Shown piece by piece: positions 9,088 to 17,765 of a DNA stretch of 64,000 bases; positions within the stretch are counted from its first letter, which is position 1; every line of letters begins with the position of its first letter. The stretch is from positions 46,343 to 110,342 of the forward strand of contig CACPLR010000003.1 in the NCBI GenBank assembly GCA_902634885.1, given 5' to 3'. The translations under genes and the position numbers were made by a program. This stretch comes from an uncultured Pelagibacteraceae bacterium (lineage in GTDB: Bacteria > Pseudomonadota > Alphaproteobacteria > Pelagibacterales > Pelagibacteraceae). The notes under the pieces are model-generated. The model saw only the letters and a program-made list of their open reading frames with translations. It searched no databases and was not told the DNA's origin.

Positions 9088-10017
9088 TCAATTAAATTCG
9101 ATAAGTGCATCTACATGACGTTGAGTACTTTCTTGAAGGGCCCTAAGGTCATATCCACCTTCTAGTATAGATACAATATTTCCATTACAAAAAGGTTTTG
9201 AAACTTCCAATGTTCTTTTTGTAATCTTATAAAAGTCCTCTGAACTTAATCTTAATTGAGCAAGTGGATCATCAATATGCGCATCAAAACCCGCTGAAAA
9301 TAGTAAAAATTCTGGTTTAAACTCTTTTAATTTATCTAAAACTTTTTCATAAGCATTAAGATACTCATTCCCAGTAGTGCCCGCTTCTAGAGGAATATTA
9401 AGAACATTATTATATTTTCCACTTTCTTTTTCAGAGCCAGAACCTGGATAGTAAGGATACTGATGGGTGGATATATATAAAACATTTTTGTCATTATAAA
9501 AAATATCTTGAGTACCGTTTCCATGATGTACATCAAAATCAATGATAGCAATTTTTTTATATTTGTATTTCTCTATTAAATAATTTGCTCCAACCGCAAC
9601 ATTATTAAATATACAAAATCCCATGGCTTTCTCTTTTTCAGCATGATGTCCAGGAGGTCTTACACAACAAAAAGCGTTTTTAAATTCTTTTTTTTCAACA
9701 CCGTCAATTGCTGATATAATTGATCCAACAGCATCTTTCGTTGCATCTTTACTACCTGGAGAGACAACTGTATCACCGTCAAGAAATTTTAAACCACTTT
9801 GAGGAAAAGATAAGTTAACTTGTTTAATATAATCCTTTGTATGCGTTTTAATTAAAATGGACTGCTCAAAACTTGATGGTTTTTTCCAAACAAGATTTCT
9901 GTTATCTAATTTTTTAAAATTTTCTATTACAGCCGTAACACGATCTATTTTTTCTGGATGCCCTTCTCCAGTATTATGATTTTGATAAGTATCTGAAGTA
10001 ATTAGACCAGTTTTCAC
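9088..10017 (-). CDS. Histone-deacetylase-family amidohydrolase
   Basis: A 309-aa protein of the class II histone deacetylase/acetoin-utilisation/acetylpolyamine amidohydrolase superfamily. Visible landmarks: RPPGHHAE with the tandem active-site histidines at residues 124-125, zinc ligands D162 and H164 in DFDVHHGNGTQD, D245 in SAGFDAHIDDPL, and the late EGGYDL. Full length and apparently active. The start overlaps the dapE stop by 4 bp (ATGA-type), so it is translationally coupled to lysine/DAP synthesis. Plausible substrates are acetyl-lysine in proteins, acetylpolyamines or another acetylated amine. Confidence 0.9.
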   Translation of the reverse strand: MKTGLITSDTYQNHNTGEGHPEKIDRVTAVIENFKKLDNRNLVWKKPSSFEQSILIKTHTKDYIKQVNLSFPQSGLKFLDGDTVVSPGSKDATKDAVGSIISAIDGVEKKEFKNAFCCVRPPGHHAEKEKAMGFCIFNNVAVGANYLIEKYKYKKIAIIDFDVHHGNGTQDIFYNDKNVLYISTHQYPYYPGSGSEKESGKYNNVLNIPLEAGTTGNEYLNAYEKVLDKLKEFKPEFLLFSAGFDAHIDDPLAQLRLSSEDFYKITKRTLEVSKPFCNGNIVSILEGGYDLRALQESTQRHVDALIEFN

Positions 10018-11171
10018 TTAAAATAATTTTCTAAAATATTTGAGTATATTAAAGTTAATTTTTTTAAATCTTTAAGCGCAACAACTTCATCCACTTTATG
10101 CATTGTTTTTCCTACTAAACCAAATTCTAAGCATGGAGAAATCTTTCGAATAAATCTTGCATCAGATGTACCACCAGTTGTTGATAGCCTAGGTTTAATC
10201 TTTGTTATTTTTTTTATTGTATTTTGTATCATATAGGTAGTCTCATTTGGACTCGTTAAGAATGCTTCACCAGAAACATTATATTCAATTTTATATTTTG
10301 ATTTATTTTTATTACAAATTTTTTTAATAATTTTGTTAATTTTACTCTTCAACGTATTAGATGAATGTTTGTTATTAAATCTAATATTGAAGCTAGCGCA
10401 CGCTAAACCAGGAATTACATTATCAGCTGAATTATCAATATTAATTTTAGTTATTTCTAAGTTTGTAGGTTGAAAATCTTTTGTTCCTTTATCAAATTTA
10501 ATTCCTTTTAATTCTTTTAGAATTTGAACTAAAGCTGTGGATGGATTATTTGCTCTGTTTGGATAAGCAACATGACCCTGTACCCCAATGACAATTAGTT
10601 TCCCAGTTATACTACCTCTTCGACCGATTTTAATCATTTCTCCAAGTTTATTTGGATTAGTTGGCTCACCCACTAAACAAAAATTTATTTTTTCTTTTTT
10701 CTTTTTTAAATATTCTACAACTTTTTTAGTTCCATTAATTGCAACACCTTCTTCATCTCCAGTGATCAGTAGACTGATGGAGCCATTAAATTTTTTATTT
10801 TTTTGAATAAACTTGCTTACAGCTGTAACAAATGCTGCAATAGAACTTTTCATATCATTGGCACCTCTACCAATTAAATGACCTTTTTTAATGGATGGTT
10901 TGAATGGATTTACCGTCCAATCTTTTAAATTTCCAGCTGGAACCACATCTAAATGGCCTGCATAGCAAAAATTTGGACTTTTGTTACCAAGTCTTGCGTA
11001 AAGATTTTTTACAGGTTTTGTATTTTTTTCCCTAAATTCAAGTATTTTTGTTTTAAATCCAAGTTTTTTTAATTTCTTTTCAAGAAAACTCATTACACCT
11101 GCATCAACTGGCGTAACAGAAGGAAATCTAATTAGCTCTTTAGCTAATTGAAGTTCATTTAGTCTTAACAT
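10014..11171 (-). CDS. dapE: Succinyl-diaminopimelate desuccinylase
   Basis: A 385-aa M20-family metallohydrolase that hydrolyses N-succinyl-LL-DAP in the succinylase branch of lysine/peptidoglycan synthesis. GHLDVVPAG (His and Asp of the active site), GRGANDMKSS (metal Asp), TGDEEG (catalytic Glu) and GEPT are visible, with a dimerisation lid between about residues 185 and 300. It follows dapD by one base and overlaps the deacetylase gene by 4 bp. Confidence 0.96.
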   Translation of the reverse strand: MLRLNELQLAKELIRFPSVTPVDAGVMSFLEKKLKKLGFKTKILEFREKNTKPVKNLYARLGNKSPNFCYAGHLDVVPAGNLKDWTVNPFKPSIKKGHLIGRGANDMKSSIAAFVTAVSKFIQKNKKFNGSISLLITGDEEGVAINGTKKVVEYLKKKKEKINFCLVGEPTNPNKLGEMIKIGRRGSITGKLIVIGVQGHVAYPNRANNPSTALVQILKELKGIKFDKGTKDFQPTNLEITKINIDNSADNVIPGLACASFNIRFNNKHSSNTLKSKINKIIKKICNKNKSKYKIEYNVSGEAFLTSPNETTYMIQNTIKKITKIKPRLSTTGGTSDARFIRKISPCLEFGLVGKTMHKVDEVVALKDLKKLTLIYSNILENYFK

Positions 11172-11172
11172 T

Positions 11173-12000
11173 TTATTCTCTTAAAAGATCGTTGATAGAT
11201 GTTTTTGATCTTGTTTTTTCATCAACCTGTTTGATTATCACTGCACAATATAATGAGGGTGCTGAAGCATTATTTTTATCTGGTAATGAGCCTGGGACAA
11301 CTACTGAATAAGGTGGAATTTTTCCATATGTTATATCACCAGTTTTTCTATTCACTATTTTAGTAGATTGACCTATGTACATTCCCATGCTTAATACTGA
11401 ACCCTCACCTACAATAACTCCCTCGACCACCTCTGACATTGCTCCTAAGAAAACGTTGTCTTCAATAATTGTTGGTAATGCTTGTGCTGGTTCTAGTACA
11501 CCTCCTACACCACTACCTGCTGAGATATGGCAGTTTTTTCCTATTTGACAACAGCTGCCTGCTCTTGCAAAAGTATCTATCATTGTGCCCTCATCAATAT
11601 AAGCTCCAATGTTAACATAGCATGGCATCAAAACTGCATTTTTTCCAACAAATGAACCTTTTCTTACTGGAGAATTAGGCACCATTCTAAATCCAGCTTT
11701 TTCATGATCTTCTTTTGTCCAGCCAGCTGTCTTTCCTTTTAATAAGTGGGCTTTATCATACCAACTACTGTATGGGCCATTTAAATTTTCCATTGGATAC
11801 ATTCTGAAACTTAGCATAATTGCTTTTTTAATATGTTGATGTGTAACCCATTCACCATTTATTTTTTCAGCTACTCTTACTTTTCCACTATCTAGATCAT
11901 CAATAATTTGATTAATCGTGTCTTTTAAATTTTGATCAGAGTCTTGATTTACTTGATCTCTTTTCTCCCAAGCTTCATTTATAATATTTTCTATACTCAT
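11173..12000 (-). CDS. dapD: Tetrahydrodipicolinate N-succinyltransferase
   Basis: A 275-aa left-handed beta-helix acyltransferase. The N-terminal helical domain is followed by hexapeptide repeats (GKNAVLMPCYVNIGAYIDEG, IGKNCHISAGSGVGG, and IEDNVFLGAMSEVVEGVIVG), the DapD pattern. Uses succinyl-CoA to make the substrate chain consumed by DapE next door. Located between the HAD hydrolase gene (4-bp gap) and dapE. Confidence 0.97.
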   Translation of the reverse strand: MSIENIINEAWEKRDQVNQDSDQNLKDTINQIIDDLDSGKVRVAEKINGEWVTHQHIKKAIMLSFRMYPMENLNGPYSSWYDKAHLLKGKTAGWTKEDHEKAGFRMVPNSPVRKGSFVGKNAVLMPCYVNIGAYIDEGTMIDTFARAGSCCQIGKNCHISAGSGVGGVLEPAQALPTIIEDNVFLGAMSEVVEGVIVGEGSVLSMGMYIGQSTKIVNRKTGDITYGKIPPYSVVVPGSLPDKNNASAPSLYCAVIIKQVDEKTRSKTSINDLLRE

Positions 12001-12004
12001 AATT

Positions 12005-12676
12005 TTATGAGTTTTTTAATAACCTTATTTCTTTTAAAAATAAAGAGAGATTTTCAATTTTGTAATCAATATAATCTTTTTCAGACTCTTTTTTACCCCA
12101 GTATTCATCGTTGATTAACCATGCTGTAATTGTTCCTCTTTCTTTTCCAATGGACAAATTTTTTGCAATATCTTCTATATACAGAGTTTCATTTGGATCA
12201 ATTTTGAATTTTTGAACCATAAGATCAAATGCTTTTGCTTCTGGCTTTGGATGGTATTCTGCATCCACTATATCAAATACACCGTCGAATTGGTCATCTA
12301 TTCCAAGATGTGTGGTTATATTTTTAACATGCTCTTTACTTCCATTTGTAAAAACAAATTTATTTATTTTTATATTTTCTAATTCATACCTTAAAGTTTT
12401 GTCTTTTTCTAAAAACGACAAATCTATATCATGAACATAATCTAAAAATTCTCTAGGAGGGATATCATGATGTATCATAAGACCATTTAGACTTGTATTA
12501 TATTTATGAAAATAGTTTGTTTGTAGTTCTTTGGCTTTTTTTAAATCAATATTTAATTTTTTAGAAATATACTCTGTCATTTTTTTGCTGACTTGACCAA
12601 AAACTGCCTCTAAATCCTGGTATAAAACACCATCACAATCAAATAATATATTTTTAATATTAGCTAAATTTTTCAT
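12005..12676 (-). CDS. HAD-superfamily hydrolase, pyrimidine 5'-nucleotidase type
   Basis: A 223-aa HAD phosphatase. Motif I is FDCDGVLY at about residues 12-19, motif II KFVFTNGS at about 106-113, the Lys motif HPKPEAKAF at about 142-150 and motif IV YIEDIAKNL at about 163-171. It fits the SDT1-like pyrimidine 5'-nucleotidase group that sits between argB and dapD in alphaproteobacteria, though motif I there usually reads DLDNTLY. Overlaps the end of argB by 4 bp. Exact substrate uncertain. Confidence 0.85.
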   Translation of the reverse strand: MKNLANIKNILFDCDGVLYQDLEAVFGQVSKKMTEYISKKLNIDLKKAKELQTNYFHKYNTSLNGLMIHHDIPPREFLDYVHDIDLSFLEKDKTLRYELENIKINKFVFTNGSKEHVKNITTHLGIDDQFDGVFDIVDAEYHPKPEAKAFDLMVQKFKIDPNETLYIEDIAKNLSIGKERGTITAWLINDEYWGKKESEKDYIDYKIENLSLFLKEIRLLKNS

Positions 12677-13521
12677 TTTCTTATTAAAGTGCCAGCTCCT
12701 TTATCTGAGAAGATTTCAAATAATATAGAATGTTGTTTTCTGCCATCGACAATGACAACACCAGTAACACCATTATTAACAGCGTCTAAACATGTTTTTA
12801 TCTTAGGTATCATTCCACCTGCGATCGTTTTATTTTCAAGCATTTCATTTGCCATTGAAGAATTTATCTCAGAAATTAGATTTTTGCTTTTGTCTAATAC
12901 ACCTTCAACATCGGTCATTAATAATAACCTTCTGGCTTTTAACTCCTTTGCAATTGCACCAGCTGCTACATCTGCATTGATATTATAAATATTGTTGTCT
13001 TCACCAATTCCCATTGGAACAATTAAAGGAATTTTCTTTTCATTTATAATTTCTAGAATTATATCTTTTTTGATTTCAGTAGGTGTTCCTACAAAACCAA
13101 GTTCTTTTCTCTCAGGGGTTACTCTTATGATATTGTTTTTTTTTGGGCTGATTGACACAGAATTAGCGTGATGATTGCTTATCTCACTTAAAATTTCAAA
13201 ATTAAGTTCTAATAACGCTTCCTCTACAATTTTAATAGTTTTTTCATCAGTTACTCTCAATCCATCGATAAATGCAGATTTTAAATTATGCTCATCAAGT
13301 TTCTTTTGAATATTTTTTCCACCACCATGAACTACAACCACAGAAAGACCTAATTTATTAATTACCGAGATATCTTCAATGAATTGATTAAATAAATTCT
13401 TCTCTAAAAGTACAGATCCTCCACATTTTATAACAATGATGTCGTTTGAGTATTTATTTGAATATTTCTTTACCTCATCAATGGAAGGTCCATTGTTAGG
13501 TAGAATTTTTTCTAATTCCAT
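12673..13521 (-). CDS. argB: Acetylglutamate kinase
   Basis: A 282-aa amino-acid kinase that phosphorylates N-acetylglutamate in arginine synthesis. IVIKCGGSVL and VVVHGGGKNIQKKL form the nucleotide and substrate loops near the N-terminus, and NINADVAAGAIA and GGMIPKI mark the C-lobe. Lies directly behind yidC with no gap and overlaps the HAD gene by 4 bp. Other arginine genes in the window (argD, argF, argJ) are in separate units. Confidence 0.97.
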   Translation of the reverse strand: MELEKILPNNGPSIDEVKKYSNKYSNDIIVIKCGGSVLLEKNLFNQFIEDISVINKLGLSVVVVHGGGKNIQKKLDEHNLKSAFIDGLRVTDEKTIKIVEEALLELNFEILSEISNHHANSVSISPKKNNIIRVTPERKELGFVGTPTEIKKDIILEIINEKKIPLIVPMGIGEDNNIYNINADVAAGAIAKELKARRLLLMTDVEGVLDKSKNLISEINSSMANEMLENKTIAGGMIPKIKTCLDAVNNGVTGVVIVDGRKQHSILFEIFSDKGAGTLIRK

Positions 13522-15204
13522 CTATTGAGCAGTTTTTACAGTAGTTCTTTTTATTATGACGTACTGCTGTGCCATAGTAAGTATGTTGTTAATTGTCCAA
13601 TAAATTACCAAGCCTGACGGGAAAGGTGCTAAAATAACTGTAAGGAATAAAGGAAAGAACGCAAATATTTTTGCCTGAATTGGATCAGGAGGAGTTGGAT
13701 TTAGTTTTTGCTGTAGATACATACTTAAACCCATTAAACACGGCCATACACCAATAAGTAAAAATGATGGTGGGTCCCATGGGATAAGTCCAAATAAATT
13801 AAATATTGAAGTTGGATCACGTTCGCTTAAGTCTTTTATCCATCCATAAAATGGCTGATGTCTCATTTCTAAAGTTACAAATAAAACTTTATAAATTGCA
13901 AAGAAGAAAGGTATCTGTATAAAAATTGGAAGGCATCCGCTTACAGGATTTACTTTTTCCTTCTTATACAATGCCATCATTTCTTGCTGCAGTTTCATTT
14001 TATCTTCTTTATGAAGCTCTTTTAGTCGTGTCATTTCAGGTTGTAGAACTTTCATTTTTGCCATTGATTTAAATGAGTAATTTGCAAGTGGGAAAAATAC
14101 TATTCTAATACAAATAGTTATTAGAATGATTGCTATACCAAAATTACCAGTTAGTTTGAAAAAATAGTCTATTAAGAAGAAAAGTGGTTTAACTAAAAAA
14201 TAAAACCAACCCCAATCAATCGCCAAGTCATATTTACTAATATTAAGATTTTCAGCGTATCCATCAATAATGTCAACCTCTTTTGCTGCTATTATAATCT
14301 TAATCTCATTAGATTTTGTTTCATTAGCTCCAATTTCTGTTGCACTTGTTTCAATAAAGTTTGCTCTAAACTTATTTTTATAGTCAAAGTCAGTTCTAAA
14401 TTTTCTATTTTCTTGTGGTATTAAACTTGTAATCCAGTACTTGTCAGTAATTCCCAACCATCCTTTATCAGCATTAATTGAAAATTTTTTTTCTTCTATA
14501 TCATCATAGTCTTCCTCTACTAATTGATCATCAAATACACCTATGAGACCTTCATGTAGAATAAAAAAATCAATTATTTCTGGTGCTAGGTTTCTTATAA
14601 TCTGGCCATAAGGGTAAAAATTATAAGTTTTTTCAGAATTATTAATTATTGTTTGGTTTACTCTAAATAAATATTGATCATCAATACTAATATCTTTTAT
14701 AAATTTAATATTTTGATCATTGGTCCATGAGAGCTTTATTGGAGAATTAGGGGTTAACTTATTATTGCCCTCAATTGTCCAAATTGTTTTTGAATTAGGA
14801 AGATTAATATTTTTGTTTGCTGTTGCCCACCCGGTTTCAATATAATAACCATCCTCTACCTTTTTTGGATTTAACAAAATAACGTTATCATCACCATTTA
14901 GGGTATTAGTGTACTTTTTAAATGTTAAATCATCTATAGATGCACCAACTAAAGAAATTGATCCAATTACTGTGCTATTTTCAAATTGCACCCTATCTTC
15001 ATTTTCAATAGCCTCTTTTCGAGAAATTTTTGAAACCTCTATATTTTGATCTAATGATGGTGCTTCACTAGTTGACTCAATAACATTATTTTTTCCATTA
15101 TTTATTTTTTTTGGATCTGGAGGTGGAGGTGCAAAAAATAATCCATAAATTATTATCACTGCTGCACTCAATGAAATTGCGGCTATTACATTTTTAGAGT
15201 CCAA
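13522..15204 (-). CDS. yidC: Membrane protein insertase YidC
   Basis: A 560-aa inner-membrane insertase. An N-terminal transmembrane helix (about residues 8-26) precedes a large periplasmic domain (about 30-330). The conserved 60K-IMP core follows with membrane segments around FGIAIILITICIRIVFFP, CLPIFIQIPFFFAIYKVLF and LVIYWTINNILTMAQQY; the Arg in ITICIRIVFFP is the conserved hydrophilic-groove residue. Its start overlaps the yidD end by 11 bp. The usual alphaproteobacterial neighbour engB/yihA is not found between yidC and argB. Confidence 0.97.
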   Translation of the reverse strand: MDSKNVIAAISLSAAVIIIYGLFFAPPPPDPKKINNGKNNVIESTSEAPSLDQNIEVSKISRKEAIENEDRVQFENSTVIGSISLVGASIDDLTFKKYTNTLNGDDNVILLNPKKVEDGYYIETGWATANKNINLPNSKTIWTIEGNNKLTPNSPIKLSWTNDQNIKFIKDISIDDQYLFRVNQTIINNSEKTYNFYPYGQIIRNLAPEIIDFFILHEGLIGVFDDQLVEEDYDDIEEKKFSINADKGWLGITDKYWITSLIPQENRKFRTDFDYKNKFRANFIETSATEIGANETKSNEIKIIIAAKEVDIIDGYAENLNISKYDLAIDWGWFYFLVKPLFFLIDYFFKLTGNFGIAIILITICIRIVFFPLANYSFKSMAKMKVLQPEMTRLKELHKEDKMKLQQEMMALYKKEKVNPVSGCLPIFIQIPFFFAIYKVLFVTLEMRHQPFYGWIKDLSERDPTSIFNLFGLIPWDPPSFLLIGVWPCLMGLSMYLQQKLNPTPPDPIQAKIFAFFPLFLTVILAPFPSGLVIYWTINNILTMAQQYVIIKRTTVKTAQ

Positions 15205-15442
15205 TTTTTTTACCTCTTATCTTTTCAACAGGATCATGCCCTCCATGACCAAACCACGGATTACATTTTAAAATTCTAAGAAACGATTTGTAGATTGCTT
15301 TAATAAAGTTGTATTTTTCAAAACATTCTAAACAATAAGTGCTACAAGTTGGATGGAATTTACACGAATTATAAAAAAAAGGACTTAAAAAGAACTTATA
15401 AACATTAATAAGAAGAATAAAAATATAATTTATAATTTTCAT
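15194..15442 (-). CDS. yidD: Membrane protein insertion efficiency factor
   Basis: An 82-aa YidD: amphipathic N-terminal helix INVYKFFLSPFF, then the cysteine-bearing core CKFHPTCSTYCLECFEKY, and CNPWFGHGGHDPV, all family hallmarks. Sits in the invariant order rpmH-rnpA-yidD-yidC, sharing one base with rnpA and overlapping yidC by 11 bp. YidD helps YidC-dependent insertion. Confidence 0.95.
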   Translation of the reverse strand: MKIINYIFILLINVYKFFLSPFFYNSCKFHPTCSTYCLECFEKYNFIKAIYKSFLRILKCNPWFGHGGHDPVEKIRGKKIGL

Positions 15443-15783
15443 TATTTTATTTTTTCAAAATCTTGAAAAACTTTCTCTTTTATAATTTTATAATTGTCAT
15501 CCAAAACAGATTTTCGAGAGATCAAAAGATATGAATAGTTAAAGTTTATATTTATTGATTTCACAGCATCATTCATAATATTTTTAAGTCTTCTTTTTAT
15601 TTTGTTTCTACTAACAGCGTTACCAATTTTCTTTTTAGTCACAAAGCTAATATTTAATTTTTTGTTGTTCTTACCAGATAATCTCTTAAAAAAAATTGTT
15701 AAATATTTATTGGATATTTTTTTTCCACTAAGGATTGATTTAAATTCTTCGTTTTTAGAAAGGCTTACTATTTTGCTTTTCAT
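15442..15783 (-). CDS. rnpA: Ribonuclease P protein component
   Basis: A 113-aa basic protein cofactor of RNase P. The RNA-binding signature appears as KKIGNAVSRNKIKRRLKNIM (about residues 50-69), with FFKRL and the C-terminal YLLISRKSVL strand. The ATG shares one base with the rpmH stop (TAATG). Normal family length. Confidence 0.96.
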   Translation of the reverse strand: MKSKIVSLSKNEEFKSILSGKKISNKYLTIFFKRLSGKNNKKLNISFVTKKKIGNAVSRNKIKRRLKNIMNDAVKSININFNYSYLLISRKSVLDDNYKIIKEKVFQDFEKIK

Positions 15784-15920
15784 TAAGCATTAGTTAACTT
15801 TTTTCTACCTTTAGCTCTTCTTCTTTTAAGAACTTTTCTTCCACCTTTGGTTTTCATTTTAGCCCTGAACCCCACAGATTTTTTACGAACTCGATTACTT
15901 GGTTGATATGTACGTTTCAT
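15783..15920 (-). CDS. rpmH: Ribosomal protein L34
   Basis: A 45-aa, highly basic protein beginning [20 protein letters not shown] and containing [18 protein letters not shown], the textbook L34 pattern. The ATG is at 15918-15920 and the stop TAA at 15783-15785. First gene of the long minus-strand unit running down to the SET-domain gene. An inverted repeat lies in the gap just upstream. Confidence 0.97.
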   Translation of the reverse strand: MKRTYQPSNRVRKKSVGFRAKMKTKGGRKVLKRRRAKGRKKLTNA

Positions 15921-15947
15921 GGTTAGTCAATTTATTGTTAAATTCAC

Positions 15948-15977
15948 GTACTTATACAAATAAATATATATAAGTAC
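15948..15977. repeat. 9-bp inverted repeat between divergent rpmH and TVP38 genes
   Basis: GTACTTATA at 15948-15956 is the exact reverse complement of TATAAGTAC at 15969-15977, with a 12-nt AT-only spacer. It lies in the 83-bp gap between two divergent genes, where both promoters must be. TATAAG on the minus strand could itself be the rpmH -10 element. Could be an operator or simply overlapping promoter elements. Confidence 0.45.
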
Positions 15978-16003
15978 AGCGATTTTTAATAAATTAAAGA
16001 TCA

Positions 16004-16723
16004 ATGAATAAAGAAAAAAAAATTAAAATATTTTTAGGTTCTGCTTATATTTTGATTGTATCTATTTTTTTATGGTTCTTTTTTAGCAAATTTTCATTTC
16101 AAGATTTCTCAAGTTATGAATTAATCAGAGACAATAGAGATACATTAGAGCAAGTTAAAAATAGTAATATTTTTATATCAAGTATTTTATTTCTATTAGG
16201 AACAATTATTTGGGTCTTATTATTAGGATTTGGGTCCCCAGTTTTTTTGGTAGGGGGTTTTATCTTTGGTAAATGGCTAGGTACTTTAATAATTGTTTTT
16301 GGATTATCAATTGGTGCAACATTTTTGTATATGTTTGCTAATTATTTTTTAAAAGATTTAATTGAAGATAAGTTTTCATCTCGTTTTAATAATTTAACTG
16401 AAAAATTTAAAGAGAATGAATTCACATTTTTTTTAATTTATAGATTTATAGGTGGTATACCTTTTTTCATATCTAATATTTTACCTACAATTTTTAATGT
16501 TAAGATAAGAAATTTCTTTCTAGGTTCAGTTATTGGAATGACGCCCCAATTGTTTGTAGGAGCTTCTCTAGGAGCTGGCCTAAATAAAATTTTGGAGGAA
16601 AATTCTGAGGCACCTAGTCTTTTACAATTACTTTTGACACCAGATATCTATTTACCAATTATAGGAATTATAACTTTAGTTTTGATTGGATTTCTTTTAA
16701 GAAAAAAATTTTACTCAAAATAA
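16004..16723 (+). CDS. TVP38/TMEM64 (DedA-like) family membrane protein
   Basis: A 239-aa polytopic membrane protein. Segments around residues 9-28, 60-105, 135-160, 165-185 and 212-232 are hydrophobic. The family core VFLVGGFIFGKWLGTLIIVFG and the re-entrant-type RFIGGIPFFISNILP are clear. Members of the SNARE-associated/VTT family are proposed lipid transporters or scramblases; no specific substrate can be given. Stands alone on the plus strand, followed by tRNA-Thr on the minus strand. Confidence 0.88.
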   Translation: MNKEKKIKIFLGSAYILIVSIFLWFFFSKFSFQDFSSYELIRDNRDTLEQVKNSNIFISSILFLLGTIIWVLLLGFGSPVFLVGGFIFGKWLGTLIIVFGLSIGATFLYMFANYFLKDLIEDKFSSRFNNLTEKFKENEFTFFLIYRFIGGIPFFISNILPTIFNVKIRNFFLGSVIGMTPQLFVGASLGAGLNKILEENSEAPSLLQLLLTPDIYLPIIGIITLVLIGFLLRKKFYSK

Positions 16724-16726
16724 TTC

Positions 16727-16800
16727 TGGTGCCCCCACCCAGAATTGAACTGGAAACTCATCCTTACCATGGATGTGTTATACCATTTAACTATAGGGGC
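16727..16800 (-). tRNA. tRNA-Thr (GGU)
   Basis: A 74-nt cloverleaf on the minus strand with encoded CCA. Acceptor GCCCCTA pairs with TGGGGGC (one G-U), discriminator A. The anticodon stem CATCC/GGATG encloses the loop ATGGTAA, giving anticodon GGU, which reads Thr codons ACC/ACU. The T loop is TTCAATT. The D arm is short (TAGTTAAATGGTATAA), as in many tRNAs of this lineage. It lies tail-to-tail with the TVP38 gene. Confidence 0.88.
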
Positions 16801-16897
16801 TAATTCTATTTTAAATTTAGTGTATAAAATTAATTTTTTCAAATTATTGCCTTAATTTTTTTCAAAAATGAGTTATATCTATTTTTAGGAAAATGCT

Positions 16898-17095
16898 ATG
16901 GGAATTCACTATGACTATAAATCTACTCGAGGCGCAAAAGCCATGGAGAAGCAAGCTAAAAGAGAAAAGAAGCTTGCTGAAAAAAGAGCTAAAAAACAAC
17001 AAAAGCATGGAGAAGTAAAAAAAGAGGAAGATAAAACAATTCCTATAGACCAAGTTATAACTTTAGATCACCTTACGAATCCTGATAAAAAGTAA
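16898..17095 (+). CDS. Small lysine-rich hypothetical protein
   Basis: A 65-aa, very charged protein. Residues 12-47 form an uninterrupted Lys/Glu/Ala-rich helix (AKAMEKQAKREKKLAEKRAK), preceded by MGIHYDYKSTRG and followed by a less charged tail with IPIDQVITLDHL. An AGGA-type ribosome site precedes the ATG at 16898; the ATG at 16893 is out of frame. Followed after 4 bp by another tiny basic ORF. No family recognised. The even codon use and conserved-looking head and tail argue for a real gene; an RNA-binding or coiled-coil adaptor role is only a guess. Confidence 0.7.
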   Translation: MGIHYDYKSTRGAKAMEKQAKREKKLAEKRAKKQQKHGEVKKEEDKTIPIDQVITLDHLTNPDKK

Positions 17096-17099
17096 TTCA

Positions 17100-17204
17100 A
17101 TGAATTCTAAGAAGGATAAGCTTAGTAAACTTGAACTTGCATTAAAAAAAAATTTAAAAAAGAGAAAAATTTTTCAAAAGAAACAAAAGAAAAATAATAA
17201 ATAG
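17100..17204 (+). CDS. Very small basic protein (34 aa), unknown
   Basis: ATG at 17100-17102, stop TAG at 17202-17204. The product is over 40% Lys/Arg, beginning [20 protein letters not shown] and ending in a Lys/Gln/Asn tail. It fits exactly between the preceding 65-aa gene (4-bp gap) and dcd (2-bp gap), spacing typical of real genes in this genome. The composition resembles ribosome- or nucleic-acid-associated tails. No homolog recognised. Confidence 0.55.
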   Translation: MNSKKDKLSKLELALKKNLKKRKIFQKKQKKNNK

Positions 17205-17206
17205 AT

Positions 17207-17764
17207 ATGTCCATTCAACCTGATACTTGGATTAAAAAAATGTGTAAAGAACACAATATGATCGAACCATTTTTAGATCATCAAGTTTCTGCGGGAAAAA
17301 TATCTTATGGATTAAGTAGCATGGGTTATGATGTTAGAATTTCAGATGAATATAGAATTTTTACAAATGTAAATAGTTCTTTAGTAGACCCAAAAAACTT
17401 CTCTGATGAGAATTTTATTGAGAGAAAGGGCCCTCACTGCATAATTCCACCTAATTCTTTTGTTTTAGCAAAAACAGTTGAATATTTTAGAATTCCAAAA
17501 GATGTCCTCTGTATTTGTGTTGGGAAAAGTACTTACGCAAGGACTGGTATTATTTGTAATGTAACTCCAATTGAAAATGAGTTTGAAGGCAATATTGTTA
17601 TAGAGCTAAGTAATACAACACCTAATCCTGCGAAAATTTATTCTAACGAAGGAATAGCTCAGTTTTTATTTTTTAAATCAGAGACAGAACCAGAAACTAC
17701 ATATAAATCTAAGAACGGAAAATATCAGGGTCAAACAACCATTCAGGTCGCAAAAATAAAATAA
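17207..17764 (+). CDS. dcd: dCTP deaminase
   Basis: A 185-aa trimeric dUTPase-fold enzyme converting dCTP to dUTP for dTMP synthesis. Contains the [14 protein letters not shown] segment, the [24 protein letters not shown] active-site region (with the catalytic-type Glu in NEFEG), and the C-terminal KYQGQTT lid. Normal length. First recognised gene of dcd-murA-DUF2948-hisD-infA. Confidence 0.96.
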   Translation: MSIQPDTWIKKMCKEHNMIEPFLDHQVSAGKISYGLSSMGYDVRISDEYRIFTNVNSSLVDPKNFSDENFIERKGPHCIIPPNSFVLAKTVEYFRIPKDVLCICVGKSTYARTGIICNVTPIENEFEGNIVIELSNTTPNPAKIYSNEGIAQFLFFKSETEPETTYKSKNGKYQGQTTIQVAKIK

Positions 17765-17765
17765 A

